Shown in pieces: positions 50,071 through 57,886 of a stretch of 64,000 nucleotides of DNA. The number at the start of each line of letters is the position of its first letter. The first letter of the stretch is position 1. The translations under genes and the position numbers were made by a program. This stretch comes from Burkholderiales bacterium Ga0074133. Lineage in GTDB: Bacteria > Pseudomonadota > Gammaproteobacteria > Burkholderiales > Burkholderiaceae_C. Under the pieces are notes generated by a model. It made no database searches. It had not been told where the DNA came from and saw only the letters and a list, made by a program, of their open reading frames with translations. The stretch lies in assembly GCA_001464865.1 (NCBI GenBank), contig LNEG01000001.1:1-64000 (forward strand). Reading direction: 5' to 3'.

Positions 50071-50146
50071 GCCGCAATAACTCAGCGAACAGAGTGTGCG
50101 CCTCCTACGCGCAATGTCGCCAGTTTGAATCTGGCTTGCGGCACCA
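50071..50146 (+). tRNA. tRNA-Arg(CCT)
   Basis: Acceptor GCCGCAA/TTGCGGC, anticodon stem TGCGC/GCGCA with loop CTCCTAC, A73, encoded CCA. T loop TTTGAAT. Confidence 0.88.
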
Positions 50147-50384
50147 TCCAGTCGCATCTTCTTCACATGTGCCGGTGCCGTGACGCATCGCACTTCCCAA
50201 CACCTCACTGCGTGCACGCCACGCCGTGTTGTGCCCAGGTCAGCTCAGCCCTGAAACCAGAAACGCTGAGAACGTGTCCGTGCAGGCCCTGCAGTCGCCA
50301 CCGATAGGCGGCGTGGGGATCTGAGCACATGGCCACGACGCAGTGCCCCGGACAAGATAGCCGCGAGGGGCGCAACGGCTGCAA

Positions 50385-50460
50385 CCCGTCGAGCCAGTGT
50401 GGGACTGGCTGTTGAGGTTCGGCGCCAGCTCCCAAAGAGCTGTGCGACCGAAACCCATGC
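50385..50460 (+). ncRNA. Possible structured RNA in gap within tRNA array
   Basis: The 319-bp gap 50147-50465 has no gene. Within it two hairpins stand next to each other: AGCCAGT-gtggg-ACTGGCT (50392-50410) and GGTTCGG ... CCGAAACC (50416-50455), the latter enclosing AGCTC-cccaaa-GAGCT pairing. They end just before tRNA-Val. This could be a decayed tRNA, a processing element or a small RNA; no known family is recognised. Confidence 0.3.
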
Positions 50461-50465
50461 TCACA

Positions 50466-50540
50466 CGTCGGCTAGCTCAGAGGTAGAGCAGTGCCCTTAC
50501 AAGGCAATGGTCCGCGGTTCAACCCCGTGGCCGACGACCA
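50466..50540 (+). tRNA. tRNA-Val(TAC)
   Basis: Acceptor CGTCGGC/GCCGACG, anticodon loop CTTACAA in TGCC/GGCA, A73, encoded CCA. Confidence 0.88.
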
Positions 50541-50546
50541 CTTCAT

Positions 50547-50619
50547 GCGGAAAAAGCTCTGCTGGTCGAGCGCAACCTTGCCAAGGTTGAGGTCGCGAGT
50601 TCGAACCTCGCTTTCCGCT
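50547..50619 (+). tRNA. tRNA-Gly(GCC), CCA not encoded
   Basis: Acceptor GCGGAAA/TTTCCGC, anticodon stem CAACC/GGTTG with loop TTGCCAA, U73. The next bases are CATT, so the CCA end must be added by the host enzyme, unlike the other tRNAs here. Confidence 0.85.
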
Positions 50620-50653
50620 CATTCATTGTTCACATCATCAACTAGGAGTTTCC

Positions 50654-50923
50654 ATGAAACGAAAACCGAAGGCACGAAAGGTGCCGGGCCCGCGAAATCC
50701 CCTCGTCGCGGTAGCCCACTTCAAGAGGGCTGGCAGTCACAGCAAGTCCAACAAGGCTCTGCGTCGCCAGGAAAAGTTTCACATGGGGGGTGTAGTTCAA
50801 GTGGAAGAACACTCGGCTTTTACCCGAGATGTGCGGTTTCGATACCGACGCCCCCACCACGAGATCTCATTCCAAAGCGCAACTGCTTCGGAATGCGTTC
50901 TCCATACCTCGGTAGCTCAGTGA
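50654..50923 (+). CDS. Small basic protein whose frame runs into tRNA genes
   Basis: Begins at an ATG with a TAGGAG site 7 bp upstream. The first 43 residues (MKRKPKARKVPGPRNPLVAV, then AHFKRAGSHSKSNKALRRQE) form a very basic small-protein pattern that I associate with short phage-encoded proteins. The frame then passes through all of tRNA-Lys and ends in tRNA-Arg(TCT). The original stop codon was probably lost when the tRNA was placed here, or the frame is no longer used. The 89-residue product is uncertain; the N-terminal part looks real. Confidence 0.4.
   Translation: MKRKPKARKVPGPRNPLVAVAHFKRAGSHSKSNKALRRQEKFHMGGVVQVEEHSAFTRDVRFRYRRPHHEISFQSATASECVLHTSVAQ
50786..50859 (+). tRNA. tRNA-Lys(TTT)
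   Basis: Acceptor GGGGGTG/CGCCCCC, anticodon stem CTCGG/CCGAG with loop CTTTTAC, A73, encoded CCA. It lies inside the reading frame of the small basic protein. Confidence 0.88.
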
Positions 50924-50979
50924 TAGAGCAGGTGGTTTTCTACACCCCAGGTCGCGGCTCGTACCCGCCCGAGGTGCCA
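50906..50979 (+). tRNA. tRNA-Arg(TCT), degenerate
   Basis: Acceptor ACCTCGG/CCGAGGT, G73, encoded CCA. Best anticodon stem GTGGT/ACCCC has one mismatch and loop TTTCTAC (TCT). T loop starts CTC instead of TTC and the T stem has a mismatch, so function is doubtful. Confidence 0.65.
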
Positions 50980-50987
50980 ATCTTTAT

Positions 50988-51063
50988 GGTGCGTGTAGCT
51001 CAGTGGCAGAGCCCCAGGTTGTGATCCTGGTTGTCGCGGGTTCGACCCCCGTCTCGCACCCCA
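50988..51063 (+). tRNA. tRNA-His(GTG)
   Basis: Has the extra G-1 paired to C73 (GGTGCGTG ... CGCACC), anticodon stem CCAGG/CCTGG with loop TTGTGAT, encoded CCA. Confidence 0.9.
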
Positions 51064-51071
51064 AATCCATA

Positions 51072-51154
51072 GCCCGTGTGGTGGAACGGCAGACACGCGA
51101 CCTTGAGGGGGTCGTGCTTCAAGCGTGCAGGTTCGACTCCTGCCACGGGCACCA
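51072..51154 (+). tRNA. tRNA-Leu(GAG)
   Basis: Acceptor GCCCGTG/CACGGGC, anticodon stem CGACC/GGTCG with loop TTGAGGG, long variable arm, A73, encoded CCA; last tRNA of the array. Confidence 0.9.
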
Positions 51155-51234
51155 GTTTGCATGGCCTCAACGTTGTTTTCGCTTTCCCCATCCCATCAAC
51201 GTCAACCAACACTCAATGCCCACACAGGTGATCT

Positions 51235-51807
51235 ATGCAGATCCTGCGCCTCGACATCACTGGCTTCCCGCAAGCCTGGCTCTCCCCTGAGCAGGCCGCG
51301 CCGTACTACGCCACCGACTCGGTGTGTTGGACGGTCGGCGATGTGTGCACGTCACTTCGCGGAGGCATGAACAGCGTGACGGGGCGCCAGTCTCAGATCG
51401 ACCTGCACCCCATCATTGCGGTGCGTGGCGCCGCTCAGGTCAACCTCTTCGATGCGGTGCCATCGTTGACGAATGCGAAGCTGTTCAAACGCGATCGCTA
51501 CACCTGCGCTTACTGCGGCAACGTCCACCTGCGCGGCCTCACGCGGGATCACATCGTGCCGACCAGTAAAGGTGGTCTCGATGTCTGGCAGAACGTCGCG
51601 AGCGCCTGTCGCGGATGCAATGCTCTGAAGGGGTCGAGACTGCTGCAGCAGGCGGGTATGGAGCTTCTCTACACCCCCTATGTTCCTTCGGTCTTCGAGG
51701 GGTTCTTGCTGTCAGGGCGTCATATCCGCGCAGACGTGCACGAGTGGCTGGCAAGCCGGGTATCGAAGACTTCGAGGTGGTACGCGTCGACCCCACTGCT
51801 GAACTGA
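51235..51807 (+). CDS. HNH endonuclease
   Basis: 190 residues. The HNH core spans about 83-135: FKRDRYTCAYCGN (first CxxC), LTRDHIVPTSKGGLDVWQNV (His-Asn catalytic part) and ACRGCNALKGSR (second CxxC). Residues 1-80 are a variable N-terminal domain. Such proteins often act as homing-type or repair endonucleases, and they are frequent beside tRNA clusters of phages. It lies 80 bp after the last tRNA and may have driven capture or movement of the array. It faces the next gene with adjacent stop codons. Confidence 0.88.
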   Translation: MQILRLDITGFPQAWLSPEQAAPYYATDSVCWTVGDVCTSLRGGMNSVTGRQSQIDLHPIIAVRGAAQVNLFDAVPSLTNAKLFKRDRYTCAYCGNVHLRGLTRDHIVPTSKGGLDVWQNVASACRGCNALKGSRLLQQAGMELLYTPYVPSVFEGFLLSGRHIRADVHEWLASRVSKTSRWYASTPLLN

Positions 51808-52431
51808 TCAGCATTCCGACCGGGCTGCGTCATCGCGGCGGATCTGCATCTCCACCTCGATTCGGATTTCCTCGGCACCTGCCTTGTCGCGCAGCAAGGT
51901 CAGCAGCTTGTTGTGGCCAGTCTCTTGGGGCAAAGCGGCCAACCTTTTGGCCATGAGACCGTCATGCAGCTGCTGTGTGACGCGAAGCATGGCCACCAGG
52001 TCGATGAGACGACGCCGTTTCCAAAGCACCTTGAGCTCGTCTCTATCGCTCTCCGCCAACAAGTCGGAGACCTGCTGCAGCTGGTCACGCAGCCCGGTGG
52101 CCGCAAAGTCCTCTGGCGTGAATACATGATGCCCATTGGTCGAACCAACACGCGCGCCGAGGGAGTTGAGCAATACAGGGAGGCAATGCGCGACGTGCCG
52201 GGCGACGGCCAGATGGTCTTCGAGCTCCTTATCGCCCACCACACGTGCAGTCCAGCCGCTGCGGACATCTGCCACAACGTCGCGGAACACGCGGCTCAAG
52301 CCCGCCAGAATGCCTTGTTGTTCGCGCAGCTGTAAAACTTCGCTTCGCAAGACGGAATAGGCCAACGCGAGCAGCGTCAGAGCAACCATCAGGACCAAGA
52401 TCCCCAGAAGGAGGAGTTGCTGCGTTGCCAT
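51808..52431 (-). CDS. Membrane-anchored protein of unknown function
   Basis: 207 residues with one N-terminal membrane helix (about 5-27, LLLLGILVLMVALTLLALAY) followed by a long helical, charged cytoplasmic or periplasmic part. Coiled-coil character is seen in LRSEVLQLREQQGILAGLSR. The family is not recognised. It starts 7 bp after the DUF4262 gene and is presumably cotranscribed with it. The single-helix plus coiled-coil plan occurs in anchors of signalling or defence complexes, but nothing specific supports this. Confidence 0.7.
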   Translation of the reverse strand: MATQQLLLLGILVLMVALTLLALAYSVLRSEVLQLREQQGILAGLSRVFRDVVADVRSGWTARVVGDKELEDHLAVARHVAHCLPVLLNSLGARVGSTNGHHVFTPEDFAATGLRDQLQQVSDLLAESDRDELKVLWKRRRLIDLVAMLRVTQQLHDGLMAKRLAALPQETGHNKLLTLLRDKAGAEEIRIEVEMQIRRDDAARSEC

Positions 52432-52438
52432 CCTGGGT

Positions 52439-52954
52439 TCAGTGTTTCCGTGGTCCGCGGTAGGGCTTTGCGGGGGAGGGTTCAGAGTCGCGCGCGATCA
52501 TGGAGTCAATGTCCTGGATATCTCGCATCATGGGATCGCATGCGGGATCGTCTGGGAACCGGCCCATTGAATCCGGGAACACCAGCTGGAAAGAAGGGAC
52601 CGCATGGGAGAAATTCTCACCATGCAGCATGGCCATGCGACCGAAATGTTCGAACTGTGAAATGGTCAGCTGTTTGACCCGCAGAGGCATGTTGGCCACT
52701 TCGTTCACGATCGAGCCAGTCTGCGCCTGGAACTCTCCGCCGATCAGCTTCTCAGCCGCTGCGTTGAGCAAGATGTTGGCTGTTCGGGGATCAATGCCCA
52801 TGAGCAGGATTTCTGGCAATCCACGCGCGCTCAGGCCTACCGTGTAGGAGATGCTGGGGATCCCCTTTTCGACGTCTTCGAACACACTCTGAACAGCCCA
52901 GCCGTGTGTATCGACAAGATTGCAGATCTTCTTCCAGTACGCGTCGAGGTCCAT
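52439..52954 (-). CDS. DUF4262 domain protein
   Basis: 171 residues. The pattern ICNLVDTHGWAVQSVFEDVE, then ISYTVGLSARGLPEILLMG and PFRV-like NMPLRVKQLTISQFEHFGRM followed by a SFQLVFPDSMGRFPDDPACD tail is that of DUF4262. The biochemical role of this family is unknown. It is the first gene of a two-gene unit. A box copy lies upstream at 52989-53010, so it is part of the element-wide regulon. Confidence 0.8.
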   Translation of the reverse strand: MDLDAYWKKICNLVDTHGWAVQSVFEDVEKGIPSISYTVGLSARGLPEILLMGIDPRTANILLNAAAEKLIGGEFQAQTGSIVNEVANMPLRVKQLTISQFEHFGRMAMLHGENFSHAVPSFQLVFPDSMGRFPDDPACDPMMRDIQDIDSMIARDSEPSPAKPYRGPRKH

Positions 52955-52988
52955 GAGTGATGTCAGCTGGTGAGGTCGGGTAGGTTGT

Positions 52989-53010
52989 GTGTATTGTATA
53001 TCTCAACCAA
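52989..53010 (-). promoter_or_regulatory. Copy of the 22-bp box upstream of DUF4262 gene
   Basis: On the minus strand TTGGT-TGAG-ATAT-ACAA-TACAC, with TACAAT as a possible -10. It is 35 bp upstream of the start codon. Confidence 0.5.
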
Positions 53011-53026
53011 TAAAGACTCTCCCCGT

Positions 53027-53824
53027 TCATCCCCCAGCTTGTGTGCTTTCAACCCATGCCAAGTGGTCAAAACCTCGGTGCTGAAGGCCGTAAGCTACTA
53101 GAGCTGCTCGGCGTGCTGTCAGGATCTTCGCGCGACCGGCTGAGGGGTCTTCTTTCAGCTCGCGCTCCCAGCTTTCCAGCCAGGCTGCAGCCTCCCCGGT
53201 GTCTCCTAACTCGATCAAGACCGCGCGAGGAACATCCGGCCAGAGACTGTCGACGGTCATCACCACCTTCCCATCGTCTAAAACAGCCCTGGGCGCTTCA
53301 AGAAATCCCATCCAACGGCGAAGCTTGTCTCTGGCCAGTTCCAGGGCGGCCGCCGGCGAATCTGCGACCCCGTAGTTTGTAGACCGATCCCAAGCCCCAC
53401 CGTCGAGACATCGAACTTCCAGGCGACCATCCGGGAGGGTGATCGCAAAGGGTTTCATCCACCAGGTCAATAGCTCCTCCTCCGATCGTTCCTCATTGGG
53501 TGTGTCGTCGAAGGAGGGGGAGAGCACGGGATTGATCAGAAGCACGGCTCGTGGGTTGCCAGCTGGGGAGGCGAGGGTGGAGGCGGGGGTGGTGGCTTTT
53601 CGGACCTCCAGCACATGGTGCCAGCTGCTGTACCCCCTTGACCGGGCAATCTGCTCGAGCATGACGTTGTAGGGGGAGCCTTGTTCGCGCGTCAGCGTTT
53701 TGGCTTCGCGCTTCATCCCTGCCAGCATGGTGGCTGTGAGTCGGTTGATCATCTCGTGCATCCTTGTGCGCCCATGGGCAGCCCACATGCCCAACGCAGG
53801 AGTCGAGGTGAAGAAATCGATCAC
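53027..53824 (-). CDS. Unknown cytoplasmic protein
   Basis: 265 residues from a GTG at 53824; internal ATG codons (for example at the MHEMINRL segment) are alternative starts. The N-terminal third contains NVMLEQIARSRGYSSWHHVL, a short helix-turn motif shared by several poorly described proteins (GYxSWxxL type). The remainder has an acidic-Trp-rich segment (EELLTWWMKPFAITLPDGRL). The family is not recognised and no membrane segment is visible. The 3' end lies 17 bp from the DUF4262 box. Confidence 0.6.
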   Translation of the reverse strand: MIDFFTSTPALGMWAAHGRTRMHEMINRLTATMLAGMKREAKTLTREQGSPYNVMLEQIARSRGYSSWHHVLEVRKATTPASTLASPAGNPRAVLLINPVLSPSFDDTPNEERSEEELLTWWMKPFAITLPDGRLEVRCLDGGAWDRSTNYGVADSPAAALELARDKLRRWMGFLEAPRAVLDDGKVVMTVDSLWPDVPRAVLIELGDTGEAAAWLESWERELKEDPSAGRAKILTARRAALVAYGLQHRGFDHLAWVESTQAGG

Positions 53825-54013
53825 CGTCCGGCCGAAGCCAGTTCACCTGTGTGGGCGGTGGGCGCCGGATACGCCTGGCGAATTCTAGGGGCATGCAGAT
53901 GCGTTCGCACCTTGAACGGATGCCTTGATCGCTCCATGGCCTCTTTGGTCACCGGCGGGCGTTCCTGGAAGCCTGTGTCCGGGACAATGAAGTTTGGTCA
54001 CACGGAGCAATGC

Positions 54014-54583
54014 ATGCCATTCACACCTTTCCATCTTGGAGTCGGCGTCGCCGCGAAATCACTCGCCCCGCGGCTGATTTCGCTGCAGGTTTTTGCCCTC
54101 TCTCAGGTGGCCATGGATATCGAACCAGGGGTGCTGATGGCGAGGGGGGCAGACGAACTCCATGGGTGGACTCACACCCTTCCGGGTGCGGTGCCAGTGG
54201 CCCTAGCCTGTGTCATCGTCTGGAAGATTCTGGAGGGGCGCCGCATCTGGAGGTGGACTTTCGAACCCATACGGGCTGCGATGCTCTGGACGACAGTTTT
54301 CGTGGGCGTGTGGAGCCACGTCGCACTGGACTCACTCATTCATCGCGACATGGCCTCGACACGGCATCTTCTTGCCCTTGATGGGTACGGCCTGCTGCCG
54401 CACGAGTCAGTTGAACTCGCCTGCCTGGCAATGGCCGCCATTGGGGGTGCTGTGGTGGCAATCAGACTGGGTGCGCAAGGCGTTTCAGATTCCTTTCGAG
54501 CCTTGATTCGAAATCTGCAGCAAAGCCCCGGAAAGTTTGAGCGCGCGGCCTCAAGAACCGATCAGCCAGGCCCGACCGATTGA
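54014..54583 (+). CDS. YdjM/DUF457-like membrane protein
   Basis: 189 residues from the ATG at 54014. The start MPFTPFHLGVGVAAKSLAPR with the histidine-containing FTPFH, DIEPGVL, HGWTHTLPGA and WSHVALDSLIH segments matches the membrane-bound putative metal-dependent hydrolase family (DUF457, YdjM-like). Four membrane helices are visible (about 18-36, 60-80, 94-112 and 140-160). The biochemical role is uncertain. In E. coli YdjM is LexA-regulated. The gene stands alone before the toxin-antitoxin pair; the 124 bp before it show no clear promoter. Confidence 0.72.
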   Translation: MPFTPFHLGVGVAAKSLAPRLISLQVFALSQVAMDIEPGVLMARGADELHGWTHTLPGAVPVALACVIVWKILEGRRIWRWTFEPIRAAMLWTTVFVGVWSHVALDSLIHRDMASTRHLLALDGYGLLPHESVELACLAMAAIGGAVVAIRLGAQGVSDSFRALIRNLQQSPGKFERAASRTDQPGPTD

Positions 54584-54616
54584 CACATAAATCAAGGCGA
54601 CTTACGATTGACCGCT

Positions 54617-55132
54617 ATGTCAATCGCCTCGAATCTCCTCGCCCAGGTCTTGTCCGCAGCTCAAGCTGCTGGATTGGACCAGGCGCGCTTGGCCGAGATG
54701 GCAGGGATGGCTCCTGAAACCATCTCCAGAGCCAAAAAGCGCGGGACCGTAGATCTGCGAACGATTGAGGCCTTGGCGAAAGTGGTGGGCCTTCACTTGG
54801 AACTTGCCCCAGACACCCGTCCTGCTGATCCTGCGCCGATCGCCACGAACAGATCACCTCTCGCAGATCCCAAATGGGGTCTGGCCTGGTCAAACCCGAA
54901 CATGGACACAGGGACCCTCATCCGAAACGCGCTTGCCAAGGGTGGTCTCATTTTGCTCGCTGAGGCTGTGAAGGCTCATGGGCTGGATGAGGTCAGCACC
55001 CAATGGCGACTGGTCAAGCCAACACTGAAGCCTCGCACACAAGAAGAAGTGGAGAGGAGGTTGCAGAACTTTGCCAAAGGAATTTCCAATGCTCAGGCCC
55101 GACACCGCCAAACTGTGGGACTTTCTTCGTGA
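54617..55132 (+). CDS. XRE-type HTH antitoxin-like protein
   Basis: 171 residues from the ATG at 54617. Residues 8-62 form an XRE helix-turn-helix (LAQVLSAAQAAGLDQARLAE, MAGMAPETISRAKKRGTVDL and IEALAKVVGLHLEL). The C-terminal part is helical and likely contacts the toxin. It overlaps the nucleotidyltransferase gene by 44 bp. An XRE-domain partner followed by an AbiEii-type toxin is a known toxin-antitoxin layout, though AbiEi antitoxins are more usual. Confidence 0.78.
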   Translation: MSIASNLLAQVLSAAQAAGLDQARLAEMAGMAPETISRAKKRGTVDLRTIEALAKVVGLHLELAPDTRPADPAPIATNRSPLADPKWGLAWSNPNMDTGTLIRNALAKGGLILLAEAVKAHGLDEVSTQWRLVKPTLKPRTQEEVERRLQNFAKGISNAQARHRQTVGLSS

Positions 55133-55877
55133 CGATCGTGCGCTATCTGGGTTCGTCTTGGTCGGGGGGACCGCCCTGTCGATGCACCTGGACCACCGGA
55201 TCAGTGAGGACCTCGACCTCATGTTTCTTGGAAAGCAGCTCCCCAAGGGCCGAATCGACGCACTGAAACGCCGCGCATGGGCGGCCGGCTTTGAATTCAA
55301 TGCAAACGATTCACCTGAGGTGGTCGCTGAGTTCGAGGACACTGGCATGGACTACCGAGACTTCCAGCAGGACTACGTTGTCAATGGGACGGTGAAGGTG
55401 ACGTTTGTTGCCCCCGACGCGGAGAACTCAAGGCAGCTCGAGCACGTTGAAAGTCCCGGCCCACGCGTTGCGAGCATGGAAGAGATCTTCAGGCTCAAGT
55501 GCATCGTCGCGGCCGACAGATCGAAAACTCGTGACTGGTTTGATCTCTACCTCCTGCTCAAGGAGGGTCGATTCAAGCCGGCCGACATGCTCGCGACGTT
55601 CCAGCGGGGTGGCGTGCCATCGAAGTACGACATTGCAATTCGACGCCTGTCAGAAGGTCGCCCGAGCCTCAATGATGAGGGCTATGAAACACTTTTGCCC
55701 AATGCGCCATCGGTGGAGCAAATGCGTGAGTTTTTCATCGCGGTACGCGACCACAATGAAATCGAGATTGCTGTCATGGATGATGTTGTTCAGCGTGTGA
55801 ACTCAGCCCCTACACATCCGAAAACTGAACCCGGCATTGCATCCACCGGAAGCGCGATCAAGCGCCGGCGCCCATGA
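55089..55877 (+). CDS. AbiEii-type nucleotidyltransferase toxin
   Basis: 262 residues from the ATG at 55089 (AAAGGA site 8 bp upstream; a TTG at 55071 is also in frame). Residues 23-46 hold the nucleotidyltransferase signature LVGGTALSMHLDHRISEDLD (GG and D-x-D). RLKCIVAADRSKTRDWFDLY at about 139-158 is the conserved lysine/DxxDL region of AbiEii. Known members transfer nucleotides to tRNA or other targets and arrest growth. Given the tRNA array 4 kb away, a tRNA target would be of interest, but that is speculation. Confidence 0.85.
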   Translation: MLRPDTAKLWDFLRDDRALSGFVLVGGTALSMHLDHRISEDLDLMFLGKQLPKGRIDALKRRAWAAGFEFNANDSPEVVAEFEDTGMDYRDFQQDYVVNGTVKVTFVAPDAENSRQLEHVESPGPRVASMEEIFRLKCIVAADRSKTRDWFDLYLLLKEGRFKPADMLATFQRGGVPSKYDIAIRRLSEGRPSLNDEGYETLLPNAPSVEQMREFFIAVRDHNEIEIAVMDDVVQRVNSAPTHPKTEPGIASTGSAIKRRRP

Positions 55878-55902
55878 ACAACTGCCTGATCGAAACCACC
55901 CC

Positions 55903-56943
55903 ATGAATGACGAAACCATTTCCGTCAGCACAGCCGAAAAATCTCTCTACGGGGTCCATGGCTGGTTGCTTTTCTTCATCTCGGCCAGTCGGTTCCTTGC
56001 GCCAGTGATGGGGGCAGGTGCGCTTGTCAGTGACTTCGCTCAGATCGAGCGTGATAACCCGATTTTCTTTGCCTCTCCCGAGATGGTCCTGTTCCGATCG
56101 ATCAGCTGGTCATTCCTGCTGGGCGTCACTGTGTACACCTGGTGGTTCACCGAGCGGCTGCGAAAGGCCTTCGAGCCCGAGTCGGTGGACCTTGCGGTGC
56201 GGAGTCTGATTGGCATCGCCATTGCGAACGTTGCAATCACCCTGGTCAGTGTCGTCGGTGTATTGGGGCTAAGAGACCTTGACTTCATCGTGAGCAATTT
56301 GGTGCCAGTCATTTTGGTGTCCGGCATTTCTTGCGCCGTCTGGGTGAGCTACTTCAAACTCTCAAAGAGGGTTCAAAACACATACGGGACATTGAAGCGC
56401 GCCGCCGAGACCAATGCAAAGCCAGCGGGCGCACCCAGCACCACCAGCATTGCTCTTCCCGTACCAACGGCAGCAGCGATCCCTGTCGAGCCACCCATGA
56501 AAACACCCCTCGAGCACGGGCCGCGAGTCGACTCTGCTCCAAGGGGCGACGATCATTTCTTTGCAATGGCGCTTGCGGAACTGGACGGGGAATCGAGAAA
56601 CATCGGCCGATGGGCTCGATTGTTTTCTGAAGCGGATGGTCAAGAAGCAGTGGCCAGGGCGCGATATCTGCGTGAGACGGCGGCTGAGTTGAAGCGGCAA
56701 GCCGCTGCGGCCACCGAACTCGACGCGGTGCGAGCACAAGATGAAGCGAGGAAGACAGAGGCTGAAGAGCTGCGGCTTCAGTTGGCCAGAAGAGGGCTGC
56801 TTTCGGAAGCGATGGTGGGCAGACGTAAAGACCATCTCATGCAAGGCCATCTTGATGGCACATTTACAGTCAGGCATCCTTCCGGGCTGACTCAGCGCTT
56901 TCATGAGGAAGTAGAAGCCATCAAATGGGCTCATGAAGGTTGA
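55903..56943 (+). CDS. DUF2569-like membrane protein with cytoplasmic coiled coil
   Basis: 346 residues from the ATG at 55903, 25 bp after the toxin gene. The N-terminal half has four membrane helices (about 18-42, 62-82, 103-123 and 130-150) and begins GVHGWLLFFISASRF, typical of DUF2569. The C-terminal half is cytoplasmic, with a Pro-rich linker and a charged coiled coil (TAAELKRQAAAATELDAVRA). A four-helix protein with a coiled-coil tail could be a membrane effector or anchor. The function is unknown. Confidence 0.7.
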   Translation: MNDETISVSTAEKSLYGVHGWLLFFISASRFLAPVMGAGALVSDFAQIERDNPIFFASPEMVLFRSISWSFLLGVTVYTWWFTERLRKAFEPESVDLAVRSLIGIAIANVAITLVSVVGVLGLRDLDFIVSNLVPVILVSGISCAVWVSYFKLSKRVQNTYGTLKRAAETNAKPAGAPSTTSIALPVPTAAAIPVEPPMKTPLEHGPRVDSAPRGDDHFFAMALAELDGESRNIGRWARLFSEADGQEAVARARYLRETAAELKRQAAAATELDAVRAQDEARKTEAEELRLQLARRGLLSEAMVGRRKDHLMQGHLDGTFTVRHPSGLTQRFHEEVEAIKWAHEG

Positions 56944-57023
56944 ATGATTGGTCGGTGGGCCTGGTGGCGCGCATGTGAGGCCACCGGAGATGTAGCTGCT
57001 CAAGTTGAGCCCAAGGAGTTTTC

Positions 57024-57731
57024 GTGACCCCCTTCAAAATCAAGATGGCGACGTTTTCCCTGGTTGCCACCTTTGCCACTGCAGCTTCAGCCCAGTCCTT
57101 GGTCACAGTCAGGTTTGCCGAGATCTCAGTGAACCTCGTGATCCCCAAGGGGCACTGCGTCATCCCGCGTGACGATGAGCTGGGCGCGCTGCACTACAAG
57201 CTGCAGGAGGAGGGCAACCGTGGCAGAAGCAAAGTGGCCGTCCTCTTTTCCGATTGCAAGGAATGGTTGAGTCGGCGCGCCAACCCTGCTTTGCTGCTGC
57301 AAAACCATGGCAACTATCTGCTGCAACTCACAGAGGAACGCGAGCTGCTTTTGCCTCCAGCAGTCACGAGGGCAGACGTGGTGCAGATATACATCGACTA
57401 CGAGAAGAAGAAGCTGGGTGCGAATGGAGATCTGAGCGAGACCATCAAGAAGCGACTTGCCGACTCGACAGTTCCTGGCCCGTCTATTGAGGGACCCGTC
57501 AATATCGGCCTCATTGATCACGACACCAGAGCTGCATACCTAGGCGTCGGAAGCACCATGAATTACGAGGGGAGGCTGGTGCGAGTGGTCGGGGTTGTTG
57601 GTGCCACAGCTATTCGCTCTGTTCCAACGACGCTCAACTTGTACGGGCCATCTACCCAGGGCAACCCATTTCGGGCGCTGCTTTCGCAACAGAAGGCTCT
57701 GGTACAGCAGCTTGTCGCGGCGAACGAGTGA
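57024..57731 (+). CDS. Secreted protein of unknown function
   Basis: 235 residues from a GTG start with an AAGGAG site 6 bp upstream. A signal peptide (MATFSLVATFATAASAQ) is followed by a soluble domain with one conserved-looking cysteine pair (GHCVIPRDDE, FSDCKEWL). The family is not recognised. It is downstream of the DUF2569-like gene in the same orientation. The ending VQQLVAANE is helical. Confidence 0.6.
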   Translation: MTPFKIKMATFSLVATFATAASAQSLVTVRFAEISVNLVIPKGHCVIPRDDELGALHYKLQEEGNRGRSKVAVLFSDCKEWLSRRANPALLLQNHGNYLLQLTEERELLLPPAVTRADVVQIYIDYEKKKLGANGDLSETIKKRLADSTVPGPSIEGPVNIGLIDHDTRAAYLGVGSTMNYEGRLVRVVGVVGATAIRSVPTTLNLYGPSTQGNPFRALLSQQKALVQQLVAANE

Positions 57732-57766
57732 TCGCAAACCGATTCTTCTACATTTCTAGCTCTTCT

Positions 57767-57845
57767 CGACGTAAAAGCCCAACTTGCCACTCCAGTTGGG
57801 CAATGGTGTCGCTGTTGAAGCCAGTGACGACGTGAAAGCCCAACT
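57767..57845. repeat. Two 18-bp direct repeats flanking an inverted repeat
   Basis: CGACGTAAAAGCCCAACT (57767-57784) and CGACGTGAAAGCCCAACT (57828-57845) differ at one base, 61 bp apart. Between them CCCAACT-n9-AGTTGGG (57778-57800) can form a hairpin. The block lies between convergent genes and could be a terminator pair, a recombination scar or an attachment-site remnant. Confidence 0.6.
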
Positions 57846-57886
57846 ATAGATGCGGTCGGTGCTCGATTGAATCCTGCGAACAAACC

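Noticed and set aside
47967..51154. tRNA array as ordinary host chromosome segment
   Set aside because: It sits between element-type genes and boxes (for example at 45725 and 52989 on either side), and no rRNA or housekeeping genes accompany it. Assembly error cannot be fully excluded from sequence alone.
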